Assembly (NCBI RefSeq): GCF_014926385.1
Contig: NZ_CP053291.1
Span: forward strand, 1,426,001-1,490,000
Origin: Trueperella pecoris
GTDB lineage: Bacteria > Actinomycetota > Actinomycetes > Actinomycetales > Actinomycetaceae
Length of the DNA: 64,000 nt
Reading direction: 5' to 3'
Shown in pieces: positions 18,574-31,106 of this stretch. A program made the position numbers and the translations under genes. The notes under the pieces were generated by a model that ran no database searches, was not told the origin of the DNA, and saw only the letters and a program-made list of their open reading frames with translations. Numbering within the stretch: position 1 is the stretch's first letter; the number at the start of each line of letters is the position of its first letter.

Positions 18574-20067
18574 TTAGGCTTGGGCGCGCTCCATGATGAG
18601 CTCGCGCACGCGGGCTGCATCCGCCTGACCACGTGTTGCCTTCATGACCGCACCCACGATGGCTCCGGCGGCCTGCACCTTACCGGCCTTGATCTTGGCC
18701 AAAATATCCGGGTTGGCTGCGAGCGCCTCGTCCACGGCCGCGCCCAGGGCGCCGTCGTCAGAAACAACCTCGAGGCCACGCTTGGCGACGACCTCGGAGG
18801 GAGTTCCCTCGCCCGCGAGCACTCCGTCAAGGGCCTGGCGCGCAAGCTTGTCGGTCAGTTTGCCTCCCTGGACGAGCTTGTCCAGTTCGGCGACGTCAGC
18901 CGCAGTCACAGGCACGTCGGAGAGCGCAAGCTCGTTGTCCTTAGCAAAGCGGGCCAGCTCACCCATCCACCACTTGCGGGCGCCGGCCGGGGTCGCACCG
19001 GCCTCGACCGAATCGTTAATAAAGTCGAGAGCATCGGCGTTGACGATGTCACGCATCTCCATCTCGGATACGCCCCACTCGGCCAGCAAGCGCTTGCGCT
19101 TAGCCGCCGGCAACTCCGGCAGCGAGGCACGAATCTCCTCCACCCACTCGCGCGAGGGCGCGATCGGCACGAGGTCCGGCTCGGGGAAGTAGCGGTAATC
19201 GTCGGCGTCGGACTTGGGTCGGCCGGACGACGTCGTCGAATCGGCTTCCTGCCAGTGGCGAGTCTCCTGGAAAACCTTCTGTCCCGATTCGAGGACGGCG
19301 CCCTGGCGGCACATCTCGTACTCCACAGCACGAGCGATAGCCCGGAAAGAATTGACGTTTTTCGTCTCGGTACGGGTTCCCAGCGGCGAATCGGGCGACG
19401 GGCGAAGGGAGACGTTCACGTCAGCTCGGACGTTGCCGCGTTCCATGCGCGCCTCGGAAACGCCGATCGCGCGCGCGATGTCACGAATAGTCTGAACGTA
19501 CTTGGCAGCCACTTCCGGCGCACGGCTTCCGGCGCCCTCGATCGGCCGAGTCACGATCTCCACGAGCGGCACGCCCGCACGGTTGTAATCCACCAGCGAA
19601 TGCGTGGCGCCCTGCAGACGGCCCTCGCCGCCAACGTGGGTGTTCTTGCCGGCGTCCTCCTCCACGTGAGCACGCTCAATGAGCACGCGGAAAACCTCGC
19701 CGTCGTCCAGCTCAAGATCCAGGTAACCGTCATAGGCGATAGGCTCGTCCGATTGGGAGGTCTGGAAGTTCTTTGACAGGTCGGGGTAGAAATAGTTCTT
19801 ACGCGCAAAACGGCACGACTGCGCAATCTTGCAGTTCAGGGCGAGCCCGAGCCGGATCGCGTATTCGATCGCGGTCTTGTTCACCACCGGCAGGGCGCCG
19901 GGCAGGCCGAGCGAGACCGGCGTCGTGTTCGTGTTGGGCTCTCCGCCAAACTCGTTGGCGGCGGCATCGAACATCTTCGTCTTCGTGGACAACTCCACGT
20001 GAACCTCGAGTCCGAGAACGGGATCGTAGGTGGCCGCAACGTCGGCGTAGTCCATCAGTTCATCCAT
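18574..20067 (-). CDS. gatB: Aspartyl/glutamyl-tRNA amidotransferase subunit B
   Basis: 497 residues. With GatA and GatC it converts Glu-tRNA(Gln) and/or Asp-tRNA(Asn) to the amide form. The N-terminal motif [20 protein letters not shown] and the ammonia-channel/kinase-fold region ([34 protein letters not shown]) are present. The C-terminal YqeY-like tRNA-binding tail ends [20 protein letters not shown]. It starts two bases after the gatA stop, so the genes are translationally coupled. Confidence 0.97.
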   Translation of the reverse strand: MDELMDYADVAATYDPVLGLEVHVELSTKTKMFDAAANEFGGEPNTNTTPVSLGLPGALPVVNKTAIEYAIRLGLALNCKIAQSCRFARKNYFYPDLSKNFQTSQSDEPIAYDGYLDLELDDGEVFRVLIERAHVEEDAGKNTHVGGEGRLQGATHSLVDYNRAGVPLVEIVTRPIEGAGSRAPEVAAKYVQTIRDIARAIGVSEARMERGNVRADVNVSLRPSPDSPLGTRTETKNVNSFRAIARAVEYEMCRQGAVLESGQKVFQETRHWQEADSTTSSGRPKSDADDYRYFPEPDLVPIAPSREWVEEIRASLPELPAAKRKRLLAEWGVSEMEMRDIVNADALDFINDSVEAGATPAGARKWWMGELARFAKDNELALSDVPVTAADVAELDKLVQGGKLTDKLARQALDGVLAGEGTPSEVVAKRGLEVVSDDGALGAAVDEALAANPDILAKIKAGKVQAAGAIVGAVMKATRGQADAARVRELIMERAQA

Positions 20068-20069
20068 GT

Positions 20070-21566
20070 TTACTTCTCCCCTACTTCAACCGGGCATTCA
20101 CGGGCGGACGGATCCGCAATAGCCTCAACCATCGCCGCCACCTTGTACATACGGGCATCTTCGTGCGCGGGCGCAATGACCTGGAAGCCGACCGGCAGTC
20201 CCTCAGACAGGCCGGCGGGCACCGACATAGCCGGAACTCCGGCAAGGTTGGCCGGCGTGGTGGTCATGTCGTTCATGTACATCGCCATCAGGTCCTCGCT
20301 CTTCTCGCCAAACTTGAAGGCCACAGTCGGAGCTGTTGGTGTAACGAGGACGTCCACCTGTGCGAAGGCCGCCTCGAGATCGCGCTGAACCAGCGTACGA
20401 ACCTTGAGGGCCGACCCGTAGAACTTGTCGTACTGGCCGGAGCTGAGGGCATACGTGCCAAGGATGATTCGACGCTTGACCTCAGCACCGAACATGGTTC
20501 CTCGCGTTGCCGCCATCATCGTCTCGGACGTCACCGGGCCACTAGTGGGCTCGACGCGGTTGCCGTAGCGCACCCCGTCAAAACGTGCGAGGTTCGAGGA
20601 CACTTCCGCCGGCATGATGAGGTAGTACGCCGCAATCGCCGAGTCGAACGACGGGCAGGAGACCTCCATGACCTCCGCTCCGCGCGCACGCAACGCCTCC
20701 ACGGTCTCGTTGAACACCGCGAGCACACCGGGCTCGAAGCCCTCCCCGGCCATCTCTGTGACGACGCCGATGCGCAGCCCCGCCAGATCCGTCGCCGCCA
20801 GGCCCTCCGCTGCGGCGTCGTGCAAACCGGTAGCGACCTGCGGCAACGACGTCGAATCGTGGGGATCGTGGCTGGAGAGAATTTCCTGCAACGCTGCCGC
20901 GTCCGCCACGCTTCGTGCACACGGGCCAACCTGGTCCAGTGACGAGGCCATCGCGACGACGCCGTAGCGCGAGACGTTTCCGTACGTCGGCTTGGCGCCG
21001 ACCGTGCCCGTGACCGCACCCGGCTGGCGGATCGAGCCACCCGTGTCCGAACCCAGCGCCCACGGCACCATGTAGGCCGCCACCGCCGCGGCAGAGCCGC
21101 CGCCGGAACCGCCGGGGATAAGATCCTCGCCCCACGGGTTCACGGTCGGACCGAAAGCCGAATTCTCGGTCGAGGAGCCCATCGCGAACTCATCCATGTT
21201 GGTGTGTCCAACGATCGGCAGGCGCGCTGCCTTCAGATTGGCCACGACCGTCGCGTCGTAAGGAGCGATCCAGCCCTCGAGCATCTTCGAACCACAGGTC
21301 ACCGGGGTGCCGTGCTGGCAAATGTTGTCCTTGATAGCCACCGGAACGCCTGCGAAAGGCGGAAGATCCTCGCCGGCGGCGCGGTCGGCGTCGACACCCC
21401 GGGCAACCTCGAGTGCACCTTCACGGTCCACGAACAGGAAGGCGTGGAGGCGATCATTGACTGCCTCGATGCGATCCAGACAGGCTTCGGTAATCTCCAC
21501 CGACGTGATCTCGCCCGCGCGCAACATCTGCGCAAGCTCAATGGCAGACTTCTTCAGCAACTCCAT
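20070..21566 (-). CDS. gatA: Aspartyl/glutamyl-tRNA amidotransferase subunit A
   Basis: 498 residues, amidase-signature family. It releases ammonia from glutamine for transamidation. The Ser-cisSer-Lys triad is visible: lysine in [11 protein letters not shown], and the serines in [20 protein letters not shown] and [13 protein letters not shown]. The ATG shares a base with the gatC stop (TAATG). Middle gene of gatCAB. Confidence 0.97.
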   Translation of the reverse strand: MELLKKSAIELAQMLRAGEITSVEITEACLDRIEAVNDRLHAFLFVDREGALEVARGVDADRAAGEDLPPFAGVPVAIKDNICQHGTPVTCGSKMLEGWIAPYDATVVANLKAARLPIVGHTNMDEFAMGSSTENSAFGPTVNPWGEDLIPGGSGGGSAAAVAAYMVPWALGSDTGGSIRQPGAVTGTVGAKPTYGNVSRYGVVAMASSLDQVGPCARSVADAAALQEILSSHDPHDSTSLPQVATGLHDAAAEGLAATDLAGLRIGVVTEMAGEGFEPGVLAVFNETVEALRARGAEVMEVSCPSFDSAIAAYYLIMPAEVSSNLARFDGVRYGNRVEPTSGPVTSETMMAATRGTMFGAEVKRRIILGTYALSSGQYDKFYGSALKVRTLVQRDLEAAFAQVDVLVTPTAPTVAFKFGEKSEDLMAMYMNDMTTTPANLAGVPAMSVPAGLSEGLPVGFQVIAPAHEDARMYKVAAMVEAIADPSARECPVEVGEK

Positions 21567-21865
21567 TACTCCTCCCCTAGGATCTGCGGGACGGCGAACT
21601 TGCCGTCCTCATGCGCCGGGGCCGAACCGAAGACGGTCTCAAGATCCAGCACTTCATCAGTCACCACGTCCTCGCGCCAGACGTTGGTCAGCGGAATCGG
21701 GTGGGACGTGGGAGGAATATCGGAAGCGGCGACGTCAGAAACCTTTGCCATCGCGTCCGAGATCATCGACAACTCGCCAGCGAACTGTTCGATCTCCTCA
21801 TCTGTTAATGCAATACGTGCGAGGTCCGCGAGCCGCGCAACCTCATCCTTAGAAAAAATCGACAT
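21566..21865 (-). CDS. gatC: Aspartyl/glutamyl-tRNA amidotransferase subunit C
   Basis: 99 residues. Small subunit that wraps GatA and GatB. Conserved opening [22 protein letters not shown] and terminal segment [10 protein letters not shown]. First gene of the operon. Its start is 34 bases from the divergent phospholipase D-like gene, so a shared promoter region is likely. Confidence 0.95.
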   Translation of the reverse strand: MSIFSKDEVARLADLARIALTDEEIEQFAGELSMISDAMAKVSDVAASDIPPTSHPIPLTNVWREDVVTDEVLDLETVFGSAPAHEDGKFAVPQILGEE

Positions 21866-21899
21866 GGGGAAAGTCTAACCCGTTCGGTACTATAAGCAC

Positions 21900-23159
21900 A
21901 TGTCACGCTTCCCGCGCCCGAATCGGGGCACCCCCAAGAAGATCGTTCAAGCGGGCATTTTCGCCGCGCTCGCCGCCCAGCTCGCGGCTGTTACCGCCGT
22001 CATCGCCGTCGATGAGCAGCGTAAGCGCCGCGACCCGCCCACCGGCAAATTCCCCACGATGATGCCACGAACGGTTGAGGTTTCCGGCTCCGAGCTGACG
22101 ATTTACACCAACGGCAACGACCTCTATGCCGACATGCTCTCGGCCATCAACAACGCCAAAGAGCAGATCTTCTTCGAGACTTTCATCATCAAGGCCGACG
22201 ACGTCGGAACGGCCTTTCGCGACGCCCTCATCGCCGCCGCCCGCCGCGGCGTCCAGGTGCATGTCATCATCGACACCTTCGGCAACCTCAATCAGGACCC
22301 GTCCTTCCGGCAGTTTCCGGAGCATCCCAACCTGCACGTCATCCTGTTCCCGCTGATCCGCACCGGCATCTTCACGGGTAACGGTAAGGACCGCGGCTTC
22401 GACCACCGCAAACTGATCGTCGTCGACCAGAGCGTGGGCTTCGTCGGGGGCTACAACATTGGGCGCCTCTACGCCGACACGTGGCGCGACACCCATCTGC
22501 GAATCGTCGGCCCCTCGGTGTGGGAGCTGGAAAACGCGTTCGTCGACATGTGGAACGTCTACCGCAAGGCCAACCTGCCCGAGCTGTCCGACCGTGGGCT
22601 CGCCCGCTGGTCTTCCAAGATCGTGGCCACCCAAAACGTTCCGGCCTTCAAGTCCTACCCAGTGCGGGCGTCCTACCTGGGGGCCATCGACCGTGCCCAC
22701 AGCCACGTCTACATCACGATGGGCTATTTCATCCCCGATGCCGGTATCCTCCACTCGCTGACCTCTGCGGCTCGGCGCGGGGTGGACGTTCGCGTGCTCA
22801 TCCCCCAGTTCTCCAACCACATCGTGGCCGACTGGGTTGGCAGACCGTATTACACCGACCTGCTGAAATCGGGCGTGCGCATCTTCCTTTACCGCCAGGC
22901 GATGATTCATGCCAAGACCATGACGGTTGACGGGATCTGGTCCACCGTGGGCACCACAAATATCGACGCGGTGTCGATGGGCGGAAATTTCGAGGTCAAC
23001 GTCGAAGTCTTCGACCACGACTTCGCCACCGTCATGGAAGAGGTCTTCGCGCTCGACCTGACCAACGCCCACGAGCTATTGGCGCAAGAATGGGAACAGC
23101 GCGGGCGGCTACCTCGGATCGCTGAGAAGATACTGCGGCCGCTGGCTCCGTTGCTGTGA
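21900..23159 (+). CDS. Phospholipase D-like protein (cardiolipin synthase type)
   Basis: 419 residues. One N-terminal membrane anchor (about residues 16-37) is followed by two PLD domains. HKD motifs: FDHRKLIVVD (H169, K171, D176) and IHAKTMTVDG (H337, K339, D344), the second followed by the VGTTNID consensus. The domain order and length fit cardiolipin synthases that join two phosphatidylglycerols at the membrane. Activity as another phospholipid transferase or hydrolase cannot be excluded, because many genomes carry several paralogues. Transcribed divergently from gatC. Confidence 0.85.
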   Translation: MSRFPRPNRGTPKKIVQAGIFAALAAQLAAVTAVIAVDEQRKRRDPPTGKFPTMMPRTVEVSGSELTIYTNGNDLYADMLSAINNAKEQIFFETFIIKADDVGTAFRDALIAAARRGVQVHVIIDTFGNLNQDPSFRQFPEHPNLHVILFPLIRTGIFTGNGKDRGFDHRKLIVVDQSVGFVGGYNIGRLYADTWRDTHLRIVGPSVWELENAFVDMWNVYRKANLPELSDRGLARWSSKIVATQNVPAFKSYPVRASYLGAIDRAHSHVYITMGYFIPDAGILHSLTSAARRGVDVRVLIPQFSNHIVADWVGRPYYTDLLKSGVRIFLYRQAMIHAKTMTVDGIWSTVGTTNIDAVSMGGNFEVNVEVFDHDFATVMEEVFALDLTNAHELLAQEWEQRGRLPRIAEKILRPLAPLL

Positions 23160-23421
23160 TGGTGAAGCCCCCACTATCTGCCAAGTTGGTTGTCAGTGAG
23201 CTTGAGGTTTGTAGTTGGGTGAGGGAATTTTGGGCTTTTGAGCTGCTAGAACTTCGGGGCTTGCTAGTTGCTGGGGGTGAGATGGGCTCAGGGACGGCTT
23301 GGTCTAGCCGACTTTCCGGCAGTTCTCTTGAAAATGCGGCCTGCCTCGTGACAGTTCTTTTGAGGCTGCTGGACGCCGATTCATAGATGCCCCTGGTGGG
23401 GCTCAGATTCATGTTTTCTAC

Positions 23422-23443
23422 CAGGCCCGCCCTGGTGGGCCTG
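23422..23443. terminator. Hairpin, possible terminator of the PLD gene
   Basis: CAGGCCC (23422-23428) / GGGCCTG (23437-23443) with an 8-base loop, preceded by a CCCC-TGGT-GGGG hairpin around 23390. No U tract. Confidence 0.4.
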
Positions 23444-23483
23444 CCGACAGAACCCCACCTGCCGAAACCGTATTAAGGTGCTT

Positions 23484-23540
23484 CGCGCTGTATTAATCTG
23501 CAGCAAATTAATACAGCGCGGAACAGCTTAATACAGCGCG
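23484..23540. repeat. Triplet of TTAATACAGCGCG elements, one inverted
   Basis: CGCGCTGTATTAAT (23484-23497) faces ATTAATACAGCGCG (23507-23520) across a 9-base spacer as a perfect 14-bp inverted repeat. A third direct copy, TTAATACAGCGCG, lies at 23528-23540. Operator array or REP-like element; function unknown. Confidence 0.75.
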
Positions 23541-23611
23541 AGCACCAGGCTGCTTGGTGGTGCTCGCCGGCTGCTTGGTGGCGAGCATGTATTCCATGCC
23601 CGCCACCAAGC
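23540..23611. repeat. Two adjacent hairpins with shared CTGCTTGGTGG repeat
   Basis: Hairpin 1: GAGCACCA (23540-23547) / TGGTGCTC (23558-23565). Hairpin 2: GCTTGGTGGCG-A-GCATG (from 23573) pairs with CATGC-C-CGCCACCAAGC (to 23611), giving 16 pairs with one mismatch. It may act as the terminator of the convergent lipoprotein gene ending at 23650. Confidence 0.65.
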
Positions 23612-23649
23612 TGTGCAGATTCGATGCGATCGCACAATCACCAGATTCG

Positions 23650-24174
23650 TTATTGAGTGACTGCCGTCACTATAGGTTCAGCGAAAGCGACTGCGGAATC
23701 TTTGGCGACTTCACTCAAAATGGCCTCAAGTGCATTGCCAGGCAGTTTTCCTGACAATGTAAGAGTTGCTGCTCCTCCTGAGTTAGCTTGTGCCTCTGCC
23801 AGAGTTAAGCCGTGGGCTTTGAAGATATTCCCTAAACGTTCGATTTCGTTTGCGGGCAAAACTTCATTCACGCTGGCTTGTGCGGGAGCTTGTTCGAGGT
23901 GTTTAGCTTGAGCACTGTCAGCCTTATACCCGATGACGATCTGGCTGCTTTCAGTACTGGCGTCAGGTGAAAAATTTTGATCGTGTGACTTTCCCTTGTC
24001 ATCTTTATCATCCTTTTGAACAGACTCTTCATCGGTGAATGTGCCCGCCTTCTCAGACGATATCGATGCGTTTTGTGTTGGTAACATCTGGGGCTGGAGA
24101 TCCTCAGTTGACGAACATCCGCCTAAGATGGCACAACACGCAAGTACGGATATCAATGATCTAATTCTCATCAT
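23650..24174 (-). CDS. Lipoprotein resembling the propeptide of the adjacent subtilase
   Basis: 174 residues. The N-terminus is a lipoprotein signal with lipobox LGGC (Cys20), followed by a charged, low-complexity linker (about 21-74). Residues 75-174 align along their whole length with residues 43-140 of the neighbouring protease. Shared positions include IVIGYK vs VVVKYK, LPANEIERL vs LPADEKERI, GAATLTLSGKL vs GAVTISLDKKL, and VAFAEP vs VEFVEP. This is the inhibitor I9/propeptide fold but with no protease domain attached. It starts 12 bases after the protease stop, so they are in one operon. By inference it is a membrane-anchored inhibitor, chaperone or immunity partner of the protease. The region is less GC-rich than its neighbours. 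Confidence 0.75.
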   Translation of the reverse strand: MMRIRSLISVLACCAILGGCSSTEDLQPQMLPTQNASISSEKAGTFTDEESVQKDDKDDKGKSHDQNFSPDASTESSQIVIGYKADSAQAKHLEQAPAQASVNEVLPANEIERLGNIFKAHGLTLAEAQANSGGAATLTLSGKLPGNALEAILSEVAKDSAVAFAEPIVTAVTQ

Positions 24175-24186
24175 TCAGCTTTTCTG

Positions 24187-26049
24187 TTAATCGCCCCAGT
24201 AGAAGAAGCGTGCGCCCGCTACCTTGCCTGAGGTTTGACCGGTCAAGAACATGACATGGTATCCCACTCGCAGTGATTGTGACGGGGTGAATCGTGCACG
24301 AATCTGCCCCTGTCCGTCCGCCCACGAGCTACCAAGGGGACGGGAGAAGCTATCAACGTAGGCAATTACTTCCTCACCAGGCTCAAAACCATTACCAAGA
24401 ACAGCAGTGGATTGGCCTGCATCAAGAACCCATCGTTCGATAGTCATGCGAGCGCGTTGCGTCGTGCGGTTTTCGTCGCGAGGTGCCGGTTGAAGGTCAA
24501 CAGGCTGCACAGGGGCTGGCTGCGCCACTGGAGCCTCAACGGGTTGGATCGGTCCGGCTGCCGCATCGTCTTCTGTCAGAGCCTGGCCGACGAGATTGCT
24601 GGCGTATTCGAGCGCTGCTGGTGCGTTGAGAATTCCGCGACCGCATCCGCCACGCGGGCACGACTGCACGTCTTTTGTCGAATTAACCAGCGATTGACGC
24701 ACCTGTTCGGGCGTCATCTGTGGGAATTTCGAAAGCATGAGTGCTGCTACACCCGACACATGTGGGGTTGCCTGGGAGGTGCCTTGCATCCACACGTAGT
24801 TGCCGTCAGTCGGAGTGGTAGTTGACATGTTGGCCGCGGAGAGGATCTGCTCACGATGATAGCCATTTCCACCCGGAGCCGACAGGTCAACGACGTGTCC
24901 ATAGTTGGAGTAGGAAGACTGCTCACCATCAGGACCTGTTGCGCCGACGGTGATGACTCCACGACAGTTAGCGGGCGTGGTGTGTCGAGCATTGGCGTGG
25001 TCATTTCCTGCAGCTACGACAATGGTTGAGCCACGTGCGATAGCCGCATCAATGGCATTCTGGTATACCTGCGGGCACTGGTAGGCTCCGCCACCGAGAC
25101 TGAGGTTAATAACCTTGGCTGGGTTCTCGTTCCGTTCGAGTCCCGGGACATCTCCACCCGAGGCCCAGGTGATGCCGTCAGCGATGTCGGTTGAGGTACC
25201 GCCACAACGCCCAAGAACGCGAACGGGGAGGATCTTGGCCTGTGGCGCCACGCCATCGATCCCCTGTTCGTCTTGGGTTGCGCCAACAATGCCGGCAACG
25301 TGAGTGCCATGCCACGATGATGTACGAGCACGAGCGGGCCAGGTTACGCACTCGTATGCTCGCATCCAATCGCCTTCATCGCGTGGATTCATATCACGGC
25401 CATCACCATCACGGCTACGGCTGCTGTCGGAGATTAAATCCGCGCCCTGGACGAGTTTGTTATCGAATTCTGGGTGATCAACAATTCCGGTATCAAGAAC
25501 CGCAACCGTTACATCTTTACCCTTGCTGTAACGCCAGGCTGCATCAGCGTTGATGCCACCAACACCGTTACGAAGGCTCCACTGGTAACTGGTGTACTTA
25601 CCTCGATTGACTTCATCTTGATTAATTTGGAAAGGCTGAGCAATGTAAACAGGCTCAACGAATTCGACGTCTTTACTGTCCTCTAGCTTTTCAACGAGAG
25701 AGTCGATGTCGCTTTCGGAAAGCTTTTTATCAAGAGAGATAGTCACTGCACCATCGGCATGCGCCTTAGTATCAGTAAGGTTGGCTCCTTCCTCTTGAAC
25801 GGCTTCCTTAATGCGCTCTTTTTCATCCGCAGGCAATTTTTCATGTGCCTGTTCTGGTTCCTTTGCATCTTCGATTGCTTCGGCGGCTTCGGTGCCGTCC
25901 TTGTATTTCACAACCACTTCTCCGGAGAGAATTGGGCTGTCTTCGTTGGCAGTAGCTAACGCTACCGGCTGCGCAGCGAATGCGGAGAACAGGAGCGCCC
26001 CTGTCCCGACGCACGCAGCGATAAGTGTACGATGGGTGTGCTTGCTCAT
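24187..26049 (-). CDS. Secreted subtilisin-like serine protease (S8)
   Basis: 620 residues from the ATG at 26049; an ATG at 26067 would add six residues and no better ribosome site. Signal peptide 1-34, then an I9-type propeptide (about 43-135). The catalytic domain carries Asp186 in VAVLDTGIVDHPEF, His247 in SWHGTHVAGIVGA and Ser425 in GTSQATPHVSGVAALML, plus cysteines 234, 272, 325, 362, 464 and 469, which are likely disulfides. Residues 500-525 are a Pro/Gln-rich linker. The tail (530-620) is a beta-domain with LGNGFEPGEEVIAYVDS, close to the IPT-like repeats of the GH101 protein in this window. Extracellular endopeptidase; the substrate is unknown. A 27-bp palindrome lies 37 bases upstream. 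Confidence 0.93.
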   Translation of the reverse strand: MSKHTHRTLIAACVGTGALLFSAFAAQPVALATANEDSPILSGEVVVKYKDGTEAAEAIEDAKEPEQAHEKLPADEKERIKEAVQEEGANLTDTKAHADGAVTISLDKKLSESDIDSLVEKLEDSKDVEFVEPVYIAQPFQINQDEVNRGKYTSYQWSLRNGVGGINADAAWRYSKGKDVTVAVLDTGIVDHPEFDNKLVQGADLISDSSRSRDGDGRDMNPRDEGDWMRAYECVTWPARARTSSWHGTHVAGIVGATQDEQGIDGVAPQAKILPVRVLGRCGGTSTDIADGITWASGGDVPGLERNENPAKVINLSLGGGAYQCPQVYQNAIDAAIARGSTIVVAAGNDHANARHTTPANCRGVITVGATGPDGEQSSYSNYGHVVDLSAPGGNGYHREQILSAANMSTTTPTDGNYVWMQGTSQATPHVSGVAALMLSKFPQMTPEQVRQSLVNSTKDVQSCPRGGCGRGILNAPAALEYASNLVGQALTEDDAAAGPIQPVEAPVAQPAPVQPVDLQPAPRDENRTTQRARMTIERWVLDAGQSTAVLGNGFEPGEEVIAYVDSFSRPLGSSWADGQGQIRARFTPSQSLRVGYHVMFLTGQTSGKVAGARFFYWGD

Positions 26050-26484
26050 AATTAGGCCGCCATACATTTGTCGGATATGTGTACAGTAACAAAATATTCA
26101 ATATTTTGTTACAGAAATCCTAACGCCTCCACACCCACTGCGACAAGGCTTTTTACAAAAATGTCATACTCAGGGATGACACCCTTTGAGCTCCAATATA
26201 GTCACACGACACAGAAGCACATAACCACCATATTGTTACAATGTGCATATGACTTAAACGCCCCTCAACCGAACTTAACCGGTTTTGTTTTGGATGGTGG
26301 CTTTGCGTCATTTCGGCCCGAGTTCTGTCTACCCCACAGCCTAGCTACCGGCAGACTTTCTGCTTGCCCATCAAAAGCCAGGCGATTAATCTCTGTTGAG
26401 ATAGACCAGCACCGTTATTTGCCCCGCGGGATGCGCAACGCTCGCGCATGCTGGCGCACTTCTTGCGTCGTCAAAACCCTTAAT
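26050..26484. other. Intergenic control region of the protease operon
   Basis: No gene seen. AT-rich near the protease start, with a perfect inverted repeat at 26086-26112 and a second palindrome ATTGTTACAAT near 26232-26242. The rest, up to the ligA stop at 26485, shows nothing I can name. Confidence 0.6.
26086..26112. promoter_or_regulatory. 27-bp palindromic operator candidate upstream of subtilase
   Basis: GTAACAAAATATT (26086-26098), one central base, AATATTTTGTTAC (26100-26112): perfect 13-bp arms. The position, 37-63 bases before the ATG, suits a repressor site over the promoter. It shares GTAACAAxAT with the palindrome near 26232. Confidence 0.6.
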
Positions 26485-29874
<3,390 letters not shown>

Positions 29875-29918
29875 GGCTCGAGGCAAAGATTGACGGAGGT
29901 GACGTTTACCCTAATGGT

Positions 29919-31106
29919 ATGAAAGATTTCGCCACTATCAAGGGCTTTTCACCAGCCGATCTCGCGCTGGCGTTATTCGTCGCGCTCTTAGTACTGGCGT
30001 TGCCGACCGAAGCCCTTGGCGTCAGTCTGTATCAGGACGCACTGCTGTACGTAGCCAGCGTTTCGATCGTAATCGGCACCTTCTTGCGCCGCACGCACGC
30101 GTTACCAGCGGCCGTCGTCGTCTACATCGCCGCGTTGCTTCGCTACATTGCCCTTCCTCACGGCATTTTACCCCAAGATGTGGCCATACTTTTCGCCCTA
30201 TATGCCGTCCTCGTGTACGGCCCCAAGGCGGCGAAGATTCCGGCGATCGCCGGAGCATCATTCGGCGCCTTCCTCGTCGTCCTGCCCGCGTTCCGGGCCA
30301 ACATGCCGGCGACGCTCCTTGTCCTGACCATCTTTGCAGCGCAGGCAATGGTGTTTGGCACGGCGGCCGGGGCGCTCCTGCGCCGCCAACGGTTGGCCCG
30401 CATGGATACAATGCTGGCGGACATTGAACTGGCGCAGAGGCACGCTGAACGCGACGCCGAACTCGCCGTCGTCGGGGAACGTACCCGGATCGCGCGCGAG
30501 ATGCACGATATCGTTGCCCACACGCTCTCTGTCGTCATCGCCCAAGCAGACGGCGGCCGCTACGCGGCCAAGTCCAACCCCGAAGCCGCAGAGCGGGCGC
30601 TCAACGTCATTGCCGATATGTCGCGGGCAGCGCTTGCCGACATCCGGTCCATCATCGGCGTTCTACGCGATGCAGACGATCTCAATGCTCCCCTCGCCCC
30701 CGAACCTGTTGACACGGATCTGATTTCACTAACCGATCATGTCCGCGAATCGGGCCACCAAGTCTCCTACGTTGTCACCGGCCAGCCACGGCCGTTACCA
30801 GTGGGAGTTGGCAACGCGCTCTACCGCATCTGCCAAGAGGCTTTGACCAACGCCCTCAAACACGCCGGACCCGAGGCCCAGCTCACCGTCTCAATCTATT
30901 GGCGCCCCTCCGAAGTGGTACTTGACGTTTCTGATAACGGGCGCGGCGCCGCCGCTATCAACGACGGCAAGGGACACGGCATTATTGGAATGAACGAACG
31001 CGCCGCAGTTTTCGGCGGTACCGTCGTCGCTGGGCCACGCCCCGGCGGCGGCTTCAAAGTTACGGCAACTATTCCCACCCCCGGTGAAAGGAAGACTCAT
31101 GTCTGA
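29919..31106 (+). CDS. Two-component sensor histidine kinase (HisKA_3 type)
   Basis: 395 residues. Five or so membrane segments (residues about 15-152) with very short external loops, so it probably senses within the membrane or through a partner. The dimerisation/phosphoacceptor helix is ERTRIAREMHDIVAHTLSVV (His196). The ATPase N box is CQEALTNALKHA, followed by DNGRGA and GHGIIGMNERA. The NarL-type response regulator overlaps it by 8 bases, and the ABC genes follow. TTGACG at 29890 with TAATGG 16 bases on may be the promoter, close to a possibly leaderless start. Confidence 0.92.
   Translation: MKDFATIKGFSPADLALALFVALLVLALPTEALGVSLYQDALLYVASVSIVIGTFLRRTHALPAAVVVYIAALLRYIALPHGILPQDVAILFALYAVLVYGPKAAKIPAIAGASFGAFLVVLPAFRANMPATLLVLTIFAAQAMVFGTAAGALLRRQRLARMDTMLADIELAQRHAERDAELAVVGERTRIAREMHDIVAHTLSVVIAQADGGRYAAKSNPEAAERALNVIADMSRAALADIRSIIGVLRDADDLNAPLAPEPVDTDLISLTDHVRESGHQVSYVVTGQPRPLPVGVGNALYRICQEALTNALKHAGPEAQLTVSIYWRPSEVVLDVSDNGRGAAAINDGKGHGIIGMNERAAVFGGTVVAGPRPGGGFKVTATIPTPGERKTHV

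Larger units (their letters stand above)
23160..23649. other. Gene-free stretch rich in palindromes
   Basis: No convincing coding region. The first 230 bases look like drifted sequence; from about 23390 to 23613 there are several hairpin-forming repeats, listed separately. Base composition moves from GC-rich to mixed, marking the edge of the protease region. Confidence 0.6.
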
